A DNA stretch of 64,000 bases from NCBI GenBank assembly GCA_001662425.1, contig BDDC01000003.1, forward strand, positions 94,070 through 158,069, given 5' to 3'. The notes beneath the pieces are model-generated. The model searched no databases. It was not told the DNA's origin and worked only from the letters and a program-made list of their open reading frames with translations. The stretch is from Chlamydomonas sphaeroides (lineage: Eukaryota; Chlorophyta; Chlorophyceae; Chlamydomonadales; Chlamydomonadaceae). The position numbers and the translations under genes were made by a program. Position 1 is the stretch's first letter, and each line of letters begins with the position of its first letter. Below, one piece after another: positions 46,701 through 57,500 of this stretch.

Positions 46701-48933
46701 CACGCAGCCAGGCCTGGGTTGCCGTACAGCAGCCACGTCGGCACCTGGCCGCCCGCTGGGCCCGCAGCCTCAAGCAGCTCCGGTCGCGCCGCGGCGCCCG
46801 TCAGCTGTAAGCGCATGTCCTGATCAACGCACGTGCCATACACGTAGTCCCGATCCAGGTCGTCGCCGAGCCGGTTCCAGGACAGGTCCGCAAGCACGAG
46901 GCTCGCCAGCGACGTCGAGGCAGCCGGCAGCGCCACAGCCTCAGCCGGCGGCGCCGCCAGCAGCGGTCGCCAGGCGGGCGGCAGCGGCCCCGTCAGCGCG
47001 TTGGCGCTGAGGTTCAGGTAGCCAAGCCGCAGGGCGCCCCACTCGGGCGGCAGGATGCTGGTGAACGCGTTGGCGCTCAGGTCGAGCAGGCGGAGGTTTC
47101 GCAGCGAGGCCAGGCTCTGAGGCAGGCGGCCAGTCAGGCCGCAGCCCACCAGCCGCAGCTCCCGCAGATACGGCAGCAGCACGGGAAGCCCGGCGGGAGC
47201 GCCACCGAGCAGCCGCGCGCCGCCGGAGCACCGAAGCGACAGGGAGCGCAGGCTGGGAAGCGGCGACATGGCGGCTGCGGCTGAGGGGTCGAGCAGCGCG
47301 CGCGGCAGCACCAGGTCCGAGAGGACGTCAATGGAAACGTCAACGGCGTAAGTTGACGACAGCGGTTGCGTGGAGGATGCTGGCGCAGAGGATCCCGAGC
47401 TGGCGGCGTGGTAGCGGAGCTGCGCTGAGCAGTAGACACGGTCTCCACACAGCAGCTTGTCGAGCTCTTCCACGATCGCTGGAAACGCCCTGGCGACGCG
47501 GCTGTAGAGGCCAGCGCAGGGCGAGGCGCTGAAGCGTTGAAGCGGCGCGTCCGTCAGCAGTGCGGGCGCAGTAGCGGCGGTCGGTGTCGGCGTCACGACC
47601 ACGAGGCCGTGGTAGTTGCTGAAGCCGGCGCAGCTGGCCCCGAGCGCGTCGCACGCCAGCGCAAGCGCGGCGCTGTCGGCGCAGCTCGCGCACGGCAGTT
47701 GCGACGGAGGCAGCTTCGGCACAAAGATGGCGCTGCTGGTGCTGCTGGAGGTGTTGTTGATGCTGTTTGTGCCGTTTGTGCTGCTGTCGGTGGCTGCGGC
47801 ATCTGGCAGCGCCAGGGTGTACTGCGGCGTGTACATGTAGCCGGGGATGCGGGCGCACGCCGACGGCGGATCCGTTTTCGTGTATATGCCAGTGCAATAA
47901 GCTGCCCCCGACGGCACTGGCCGCCAGAGGCTGGACGCTGGTAGCTGGTAAAGCAGGTCCGTGCTGTTGCCGGTGGCGAGAAACGCAGCGCAGGCCGCGT
48001 GCGCCGAGCAGCGTCCCGCCAGGAGCACCATGTCCACTGCTGCAGCGGCACGCGCGGCGTCTGCGCCATCAGCAAGCCGGCCCCACAGCGTGCCGTCATC
48101 GAGACGCCAGGCTGCTGCGTCCGCAAGTGTCCATCCGCGGTGGAAGGTGTACCCGGGCAGCCGGGCGCAGCCGTCAGTGTCGCGGCTCAGCGGCCGCGTT
48201 TCGCAGCTGTCGTAGGTGGGTCCATCGGCAGGCGCGAATGTGCGGTCGGAGCGGCATACCCGGGCTGCCTCAAAGGAGTAGGCGAAGCAGTCCGTGGACG
48301 CAGCTGGGACGGCGAACACGCGGCCCGGTGCCTGCTGACCCGGCAGCAGGTCCTTCTCGCCGACGGCACAGCCCCCGGCGGGCGAGGGGCGCTGCGTACA
48401 GGCAACAGCCTGACAGCAGCGGACGTAACGCCGGAAGGGGCAGCACTTGGGGTTCGGCGTGCCGTCGGGGCACAGAGCGACCTCTACGGCGGTGCCGTTG
48501 GGGCAAGCACCAGCGCCGAACCAACAGCCCGCCCACTGGCAGTCCGTCTGCTCTGCGAGATGCCATATGGGCTCGCGCACGAGCAGCGTGCCGCGGGCGC
48601 ACCGCGGCGAGTCCGCGAGCGTGAACGCACAGGAGATGCAGCGGTCCACGCGTGCTGCAAGGCTGCTCAGACCGACGCCGCAAACTCCCAACGATGGTTC
48701 GGTGAGTAGCTGTGGGGTTGGGGTCGGGGGTTGGAGGTCCATGGCTCGCGTAGCAGCAAAAACATCAAACCCCGTGTTTCTGCACATACCTCGGGCGCCT
48801 TATCGAAGTGCACGAAGCCTGAGCCGGCATGGCCGCACGCCGTGGCCGACTCAAAGTACTGAGCCTTTACGGGCGGGAGCGCGCCTGCTGCAAAGGCCAA
48901 AAGCCAGAGCAGCAGGCGCGACAACTGCAGCAT
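43775..48933 (-). CDS. Large LRR membrane protein with Cys-rich ectodomain and polytopic, possibly XK-related, core
   Basis: Six exons give 1509 residues: 48933-48790, 48709-46620, 46484-45948, 45814-45629, 45493-44992, 44845-43775. Residues 1-24 are a signal peptide. A Cys-rich ectodomain carries two related units starting CARLPGY (~230) and CARIPGY (~334). Three or so plant-type leucine-rich repeats span ~550-630 (LRELRLVGCGLTGRLPQSL, LRLLDLSANAFTSILP, LGYLNLSANALTGPLPP). A strong membrane segment opens exon 3 (~746-772), and at least three more follow, with LYVSADVALDIAVIVWLFADG, LMLALGPLLGPVLAL and YLELVEFCVALLQAPAEAVTQ. This order recalls XK-related scramblase-like proteins, a tentative match. 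The last ~520 residues are Ser/Ala/Pro-rich and probably disordered cytoplasmic tail. No kinase domain is present. Ligand and role are unknown. Confidence 0.75.
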
Positions 48934-50423
48934 ACCTGCGACCGAAACAGTGTGAGGGCGCGCTCAAAGCTTGAACGGAGCAATACGCTGCCGTGCGTCT
49001 TCATGCATCTGTCTACAACCTTAACATAGCCAAGTAGTGACAAACGGGCGTGCTGGACTGAGCGCCATGCCTGCCTACCGAGCTCGCTCGTCGCGCTGCG
49101 CTCATGTCCGCGCCGTGCGACATGCTAGGGTCCTGCAACCAATTAGTACAGTCATGGCTGGCAGGGGCCGTGGGGCCCCTGCGCAGGGCCCCGGCGGGGA
49201 GCGCTCGCTGCGCCTTGCGCCAGGTAAAGGCGGCCAAAGCGGCTGTGCAACGCGTTTGCGACTTGTCCAAGGCTTGTAGTGCTGCCTACTTGTTCGCTGG
49301 GGCCTACGCGAACGTAGCGCGGCACTGTGGAAAATGTTGTGGCTCGATGAGGCTTTTCCCGTCGAAGCCCCGTTCGTCGCTTGCTAGTGTCTACGGGGCA
49401 TGTGGTGATAGCAAGACGGGTGAGACGAGGAGGCTGTGGAGCAGGAACATGCGAGGAAGGCCGTCCTCGAAGAGACTTAGATGAAGACTCAAGCGCTTGC
49501 CGCGCGACACTTTCAGGCGCGTTTCCTGTACACACACAACAGAGTTTTCCACATCAAGCGTTTACACATGCCACGGCTCACGAAACGCGGCTTAAGCGGA
49601 TGCAGGCACTAACGCCAAAGGCACGCCACAGACCGGCCGCGTGAAATGGTCGCGATACACGTAATATCCCCTTATGTGCACGTGCTTGGAAGCCTGTGGA
49701 CGCGCTGTCCAGCCTTGACCATGCCGACTGGCGGGCGGCGTTTCTTCCTGCTTCAGCCTGCAGACGTGCTTTTCCATGATTACATTTCGCAGATAAAGCC
49801 TGTGCGCGGGCTGCGGTGCCGCTATCGTTAACCTAGGGCCAGGGTCGCGGGAGTGCCCCCTCCGCTGGCCTCCGCCAAGCGCCGCTCCGTCCGTCTCCGA
49901 GGGGTCTCCGTCATACCTTCTGGCCTTCTCATCGTTACTCCACTGCAGGCTCCCTCTCTTCAATGTACAATTCACTATTTTGCCCGGCTCGCCATACTGC
50001 GATAGCCCTATACCCACGTCCCGGAGCCCCTGTCCCGGAGTCTCGGTCCAAGCACTCCTTCCAAGCGCAAGTTCCTCCTTTCAGCCCACTGAGCCATGCG
50101 GAGCTGACCAGTGGCGAGGCCGCCAAGGCATCGGCTGCATGTGGAGCATGAGGGCGCGTCGTTGTCCAATACGTATGCACCTATCACAAGTGCCCGTACC
50201 ACCAGGGCCCTGCATCCCTCGACTTGTAAATTAAAACGCCCGGCACAAAGGCACCCGTGGGCAATAAAGGCCTCCTGCTGGCGCTTGCGCGTACCACATC
50301 CGTGTGGCTGCAGAGCAAGTTCTGTGAGGCCTTGGTAACATGGTAAGTCGCGCTTGTGCTTGCAGCGCTGCCCAACTCCCTGAACCTGCGGCCCGAGCCC
50401 GAGCCTTGCCACTCGACGCCGCC
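48934..50423. other. Intergenic region between the LRR and glycosyltransferase-like genes
   Basis: About 1.5 kb: the LRR gene promoter on the left, the 3' flank of the glycosyltransferase-like gene on the right. Less GC-rich than average. No exon or repeat seen. Confidence 0.45.
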
Positions 50424-53221
50424 TCACGCCTCGGTCCCGGCCATATCCTGCGCTCGGCCCCCATCCCGCCTCTGCCCCTGGCCCTCCCGCTGCGGCTGCT
50501 GCGGCTGGCGGTCCGCGCTGCCGCCACCGCTGCGTTGCTGGCGCCGGCCCTGGTCTCCGCCGCCGCGCAGGCCGTACTTGGACCAGTCCATGCTGCACTT
50601 GAGCCGCATGGCGCGCGGCTGGAACTGGCCCATGAACACGAAGTAGCGCCACGTGTCGCGGTCGGGCAGCATGGCCAGGTCTGGGTTGGCCTGCGGAGCC
50701 GCGGGTCAGGAGCACGAAGAACACACGGCACGGGTCATGGGCTAAGGCTGAAATGACCTCGCGCAGGGAGAAGTTAGGAGGGGGTTCTATCGGAGAAGAT
50801 GCAGGGAGCAGAGGCGGCCTCGAGTCATGCCAACGCCGTCGAGCGCGTGTGCAAGGCCCGTGCGGCCGCGAGTGCTCGGCTGCAGGCTGCAGCCGGCGCT
50901 TCACCTTGCGGAAGTGGTCGAGGTCGAAGCAGTGCTCGCCCAGGCCCACCAGGTACAGCACCGCCGGCAGCTTGAACACCGGCCCCAGCTGGTGGTAGCG
51001 GTTTCGGGAGATGAGCTCAGTCAGCCGCTCGCCCGCCTGCGACACACAGGATGGCGTAGGAGCAGCAACGCGCCGTTATGGAGCGAGCAAGGGCGCGTCA
51101 CACTACAACGGGGCACAGTGGCGGGCCGTAGCGAGTCGTGCCCAGCGCTCCGCGGGGAGGCGCCGCTGTGCCGCCATTGCGACTCCGTGCGGCGCCCGCA
51201 GCCCGCCGTCCTGCCCGCGACTGGCCCCAGGCCCCAGCTCCGGCGCCGGCGGCGCACCTGCATCCATTCGCTGTAGGTGCGGGCCATCTCCTGCGGCGTG
51301 CCGAAGGGCTCCCCCGGGTCGTCCACCGAGGCCAGCGGCACGAAGAGCGCCTCGTAGGGCGCCATGCTGAGGCCGTCGTTGGCCAGCGCCGTCAGCGGCG
51401 GCGTGCTGCGGAGACCGGGGTTGCGGGCATGGCGGGGTGCCGTAGGCATACCGACGATACACGACGGTTGGGGTTGCGGAGGGGAACATACCTTGCGCGC
51501 TGCAAGGGGCGCCGGAATGGCCGAGGGCGCAAGGAGCCAGGTGATGCCTAGACCTGGCCGACAATCATACACGCACACGCACCCTCCGTTGCAGCCCCAC
51601 ACGGCCCGGTCGTTCCAGTCCACGCCCTGCTGCCGTGCCGCCAGCGCCGCCAGCCCCAGCCCCGCGGACAGGACGGCGGCGCTCCAAGCCCGGCTGGCGG
51701 CCATGGCGTCCGCCTCTGCCTCCGTCAGCCCCTCCTCCGCCAGGGCCGCTGCAGAGTCCGGCCGGTCCTCGGCCGCTGCCGGTGCCTCCAGGGCTGCCGC
51801 CGGGCAGCCGCCAGGCAGCTGCTCCTCGCTCAGACCAAGCAGCAGGTCGACGCCCTCCTGCGCACGGGCGCACAATTGGCAGTGGCTCAGGGGCGGTGGC
51901 AGTAGGGCCGCAGCGCAACCTCTAATGGAAAGCACCGCGCACGTCGCTGTGGGAGGACCGCTGCCACCTTCGGCCATGCCAGGCGGTCGCCCAAGGGGCA
52001 CTGCAAGCTGGAGCGCCCCAGGAGCATCCCCCCCCCGGCCGAACAAGCCAAATGCTGCCAGCCCTAGCCCTTGACCTTGTGGCTGCAGCGAGGCCTGGCG
52101 TGATGCATACAAAAGTCGTGCCAACCGCGCAGCCAGCCACCGCGACATAGCCCTTGAGCTGCAACAACACTGCTCTTGCTCACCCGGGATGCCGCTAGTG
52201 CGCTGAACTCCAGGAAGGGCGGCTCCAGCTCAGCGCCCGGCTCCGCGTCGGCCGGCTGCGCGCAGCTGACTACGGGCCCTGCCAGCGCGGCCCGCGGCCC
52301 CAGGCTAGCGCTTATGGCGGCGTGCCACACCACCTTGTCCTGATTGGGGCAGCAGGAGGGTCGAGTGGGAGTGCAGCAAGCGAGAGTTGTTGGAGCATTG
52401 GAGAGGAAGATGGCTGGACTGGGAAACTAGGTGGGGGGCGGTTCATGGGTGGCTTGAGGCCCACGGGCGGCTTGCGCTCGGCCAGCCTCACTTCTCTTGC
52501 CCGACAGCGTACGTGTAGTGTTATGTGCGCACAGGTGCGTGAGAGGGATGGCTGTGCTGCCCTCGCTTCCGAGGCGGTGAAGTGACGACTTGCTCGCTTG
52601 GTAGGCTCACCCGCAGACCCGGGGGGATGAAGGGACCGCGCACCGACGACGTTGCCAGCGCGAGCACGTCCATGCCCGCAAAGTCATCCGGGCCGGAGCC
52701 CTCGGCTAGGTACCATCGCACGAGCCGCAACCCAGCGCATGCACGGTCGTGGGTCACATAGCGGGCGTTGGCTGGCAGGTCCGGCAGGCCAGGGTTCTGC
52801 GGTACAGGGAGCAGGCGTTGGGCGCAGCTGGAGCGAGCACGGGCGGGAAGGCGGCCCTGAGACGTGCCTGCCGGTCAGCCTCGGGTATCAGCACGACATA
52901 ACGATTCGGTGCATCTCGAAGGATTGCCTGCAGCGCAGCGAGGGGGAAGCGCTCAAAGCGGAGCGGCAAACCATCACAGGCAGACGCAGCCTATACACAC
53001 ACCTCTTGCAGGAAGAATTGAAAATTCAGCAAATATTCCTCGTCGGCAAGGCTGAGGATGTAGAGAACCAGCGTCTGTCGTGGGTGACGAAGCCAGGCGC
53101 TGTCGCGGGCTGGCGCCTGCGCTGATGATCGGTCGCTACCAGGCCGCCATATCAGTAGGCTACAACCTAGCAGCGCAAGGATGGCGAGGGCAGTGCGCCA
53201 GCCCGCTGCTGGGCGTAGCAT
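50424..53221 (-). CDS. Type II membrane glycosyltransferase-like protein of a green-algal family
   Basis: Eight exons give 489 residues: 53221-53003, 52927-52841, 52796-52611, 52339-52184, 51857-51583, 51405-51258, 51036-50905, 50690-50424. Residues ~9-25 (WRTALAILALLGCSLLIW) form a signal anchor, so the catalytic part would face the Golgi lumen. Conserved blocks include APNRYVVLIPEADR, ALATSSVRGPF, DKVVWHAAISASLGP, GVDWNDRAVWGCNGG and LAPYEALFV-like MAPYEALFVPLASV. I associate these with a family widely expanded in volvocine algae and annotated loosely as nucleotide-sugar transferases; no classical DxD motif was confirmed. The intron between exons 2 and 3 is only 44 bases, the least certain junction. 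An in-frame ATG upstream (53323) is possible, but the chosen start places the anchor at the N-terminus. Confidence 0.6.
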
Positions 53222-54589
53222 GCGGACGGATGACAGTGTTGGTGCATGAGGAGAATGTGCAAAGCTGCGTGTTGAGCTAGATGGAAACTTGCAGTATGAA
53301 GCGTGCCTAGCATATTGGTCCACGGGTTACAGCACGAACCCAAAAGATAATCACCCCCTCTATCACTTTCTCAACGGCGGCCATCTTTGCTGCAGAGCGC
53401 CCAAAGCGCGAAAACCGAGAGTAAGGCTTTGCGCTGCTCGTTGGCAGTACCGCGTCTTACGGCTGCAACTTCAAGTGAGCAACTAGTGTCGTCCCGCAAC
53501 GCAGCTCTAGCCGCGCAAGGCCCGCGCAAGGCCCGCGCAAGGCCCACGTTTCCTGAATTCCCTAAAATGAGCCACAACCCTCATCTCGACGCCTGCCGCC
53601 CATATAATATTGCAGCGCATGCCGCATCTGCCGCACCTGCCATCACAGTACGACGTGCACTAAGCACAGCGCGACATCGTCAACCCCAACGTGCTCAGCA
53701 CACCCAGCCCCGCAACTCCCAGGCGGCAATACGCCGCTACAGCTGCACCATAAACGCGCGCACCATAGCCCCAAAACACAACACACGAACCGCCTCACAT
53801 GCAGGGGAGCAAGCACGCAGCCCCCGCCTTATCTCATCCCTCATCCCTCTCAGCAGTGCAACGACCAGGACGGCTACACAGGAAGCATCGCTCATGAGCA
53901 CAGCCGGCATCCCCTGCATATGCGCAAGTGTTGCATAAAGCGGCGACGCCCGTGGGCGAACCCCCAACACGGCCCTCCGGCCAACAACAGTCAGTCATAT
54001 CACGCGTCCCAGCACTAGCGTAGGCATATGAAGAGCTCACGCCACATGCCCACGCGCTACACAGCCCGGGCCCGCCGTTGGGCGCAACCAGGAGAATCGC
54101 ACCGCGCCTGCGCCCCACAGCAACACCCTGGCGCTCGCGCAAAACCCCAACCCCCCCCCAACACGCATTGCCCCATATCGCACGGGCGCCGCTTCCGGCG
54201 CCCTGTTTGCCCACCCTCATTCTCACTCGTTCCGAGGCATAGCGGGCGCCTGCGCCCATGCAACGAAGCATTCAACGCAGCCGGCCGCGCCGCGCGCTTG
54301 CCGCGACGACGCGCCGACCTGCCTCGCTTTAAGCTTTGTCACGACGCCGATGCTGATGCATCATATCCACTTGCTTGCCCCGGGCTCAAGGGCTACCGGC
54401 ACAAGCCTGTGCCGGGTAGCTGCGCCATGAAAGCATGCGCCGCGTGTCGTGTCGCGCAGGTCCAGCAGGGCTACGCAGGCCTGCGCAGGACCCCAGAGAT
54501 CCGCGGAGGCTTTGGTGGTGCTCACGCACCCAGCGGTCCCGCAGGCCTTCGCGGCCCTGCAGGCCCCCGCGGCTGCCGGAGTCCCGCGC
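53222..54589. other. Intergenic region between the glycosyltransferase-like and FNT genes
   Basis: About 1.4 kb with the glycosyltransferase-like promoter on the left. A 3 x 11-base repeat lies at 53511-53543, and about 53560-54160 is A+C-rich on the plus strand. No exon supported. Confidence 0.45.
53511..53543 (+). repeat. 11-bp tandem repeat, three units
   Basis: Three exact copies of CCGCGCAAGGC in direct succession. Confidence 0.85.
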
Positions 54590-57500
54590 TCAAGCGCGCT
54601 TCATCTTCTGGTCATACCAGGCGCCCAGGCGCTTGGGCGTGCGGCCGAACGCGAACGCGTACACCGTGGCCAGGCAGATGGCGCCGCCGATCCAGTTGCC
54701 CAGGGTGGCGGGGATCATATTGTTCCAGAAGAACTCCTGCGAGGGGCGCACAGCGTGCGGCACACAGGGTCGCATCTCAGCTGCTGAAGCCGGAGGCGTC
54801 CGGCAGGGCGCACGAGGGGGGGTGCCTCTATCGTAGGGGGGCGCAGCCCAGAGTGCGATAGCGGTGCGAGCATTCCCGCGCCCGAGCGACCGGCGTTGCG
54901 CCGGCCGCGGCTTGCCTTGGCGGTGATGCGCTCGCCCCGGAACCAGGCCATCACGAACAGGAACTGGTTGGCGATGCAATGCTCAAAGCCTGCGTCGCAG
55001 CCAGGGGAGAGGGGGAAGCAGCAGAGGGCGTCAACGGCGATGGGGAGGGCGGCGGTGCGTCAGGAGCAGCGGCCGAGCGGGCGGCAACCATGGCACATGG
55101 CGTGCGGCGAGGTGGGACATGCCAGCGAGTCCTCCGGGGTGCATGACCACGCCCCGCGCACCAATCATGGCGAAGGCGGAGATGGGCAGCCAGATGCCGA
55201 TGGCCTTGCCGGTCAGGTCCTGCGGCGGAGGGCGACGGGTGGGAAAAGGTTGGGAGGTGGTGACGGCGTGGCCTGGGCAATGCTGATGGCTATACGGCCA
55301 GTCGCAAGCGTGGCAACGACGGGCTGCGCCAGGCCCTGCCGTGGCAGCCCGGCCACACCTGCGCAGCGTTGGCCATCCACGTCGCAATGCCGACCAGCCA
55401 GTTGGCGAAGATGCCTGCGGCCCGGCGGTCGACATCGGCACAGCGGGGCGAGGTGAAGGCAAGGCGACACCAGCATGGGGGCCAGGACCACACGCGCCCC
55501 GAACCAAGCCAGTTGCCACACGCCCAGCAGCAATCGGCCGCCTGGGCCGGAGGCAGGCATGGCACCAGCACCAGCACCAGCACCTGCCCCAGCGCCGACG
55601 GGCTGCGTCACTCGCTGCTTGCCCCACGGCTGCGCGCGCCGATTTGCCTGCCGCGCATTTGACGTAGCAGCCACCGCGCAGCAGCCAGCAGCCAGACACG
55701 TGCCGGAAACATGGCGACGTGCCACAGCCCCAGCGGCTTCCCGCCCCGTGTGGCTGCATCAGCCAGGCCCGACGTCTCGCAGCAGGGCCCCTGCGTGCCG
55801 GCCCACCCGTTGCTCCCTCCCGGCTGTCCTGCACTCACCCGACCGCCCTCAGCCCCAGCCTCAGCGCCGCCAGCAGCAGCAGCAGCCCACTCACCCTTGA
55901 CCAGCGTGGCGCCCCAGCCGTGGCTGACCTTGTCGCGGGCGGTGCGCTTGAGCGTGATGTCCTTTTCGTGCGCGTACACCTCGCTCGCCTCAAACTGCGG
56001 GCGGGCCAAGGAGGTGCGCGGTTGCTCAGGGGAGCAGGCATGCAGTTTCCCAGGTGCCCCTGACAGGACGCCAGTTATGTGCAGCACCGCGGTGGCCGTT
56101 GCATGTAGACAGCGCGCGCTGCAATTCAAGCAGTTCAAGCCCTTCCAAGCAAGCCAAGCCCTTCAAGCACGTCAAGCTCTTCAAGCAAGCCAAGCTGTTC
56201 CAAGCACGTCAAGCACTTCAGGGCGGGCGAGGCCGCGACGCACCAGGCCAGCCATCAGCGCGCAGCCCAAGAAGTTGCCGGTCCACGACACCACAAGCAT
56301 GTAGAGCATGCGCGAGGAGGCGATCTGGGCGCACAAGGTGTGTAGGGAGTGGTGCTGTTTTACTTGAAGCGAACACGGTGTGTAGGCAGGCAGGCCGGTG
56401 GCGGGTGGGCGGGCCGCGGCGTGGCGTGGCGTGGTGGGCACGGGTGGGGCATTCACGCTTGCTTGCTGCATGCTGCCGGTGCCGCACTGTGAGGACTGTG
56501 GTGGGCCGCCACCCCAGGCCCTGCTCACCTTGCCCTCCCACCAGGCTGCCATGGTGTAAGCGCACAGGCTGGTGTACTGCGGAGGGGATGTAGCAAAGAA
56601 GTTGTTACCAATGCGTGTGCGACCTGCAATCAGAGGCTCTGGCCCGCATGGCTGCAGTAACTGGAGGCAAGAGGATGGCGCACCGACTCGTATGCAGGCC
56701 GCAGCCGTGGACGCCACACCCCGCCTGACCAGACGAGGGCGACGAGGGCGACCAGGGCCCTCTGGCGAGGCCCGGCACCCCCGCACTACGCACCAGCTCA
56801 GCGCCACAGACGACGATGGTGGTGAAGCCGAAGGGGAATCCCACAGCGCCGAACACCAGCTTGAACAGGCCGTAGTTAGTGTCGTCGTCGCTGCCCACAC
56901 CGGGGGCCTGGCGGTGGGAAGCGGGGGCGAGGAGGGGCCATTCGTTACCAGCTCCCTGATCTTGCCCCTAGTGCTGCATGCGCTCCATGCGCGGCGCCCC
57001 AGCCCCCTGCGCCCGCGGCACCCCGCCGCGTCCGGCCATCCTGCGCATGCGGATGTCCATCTGGTCTTGCCGTGCGCAATGTGTGCAGTATCCACCACAA
57101 CAGTACAGTTGTAGGCACGGCATGACTTCCGGCTTGCGTACGACGTAGCATGATAGGAAAGGTTAGCAAGGTGGGGGTTCTCCAGGCCCTACCTGGATAA
57201 AGTTACCGCCGATGAGCAAGCAGGTTGAGTAGCCGAAGCCTAAGGGGACAGCGGGAGGCAGCCAGCGGGCGCCGCAGTGTGGCAGGTGGCGCTACTCTGG
57301 TGGGACGGAGAGCTGCTTGGCAGGGCGGTGAGGCTAGCGGCGGCAGTAGCGGTATGGGTGCCCTAGAATTGAGGAGGCCGACACAGAGGCACGGAAGCGA
57401 GGGCCGTCGGCGCCTGCACGCCGACGCACCGACGTAGCAGCCGGCGATGATGGTGAGGACCCAGATCTTGTACCAGGGGTACTTGGCCTTCTCCTCGCCT

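Noticed and set aside
43775..48933. Receptor kinase identity for the LRR gene
   Set aside because: The region after the membrane segments has no glycine loop, HRD or DFG motif; it is low-complexity to the stop.
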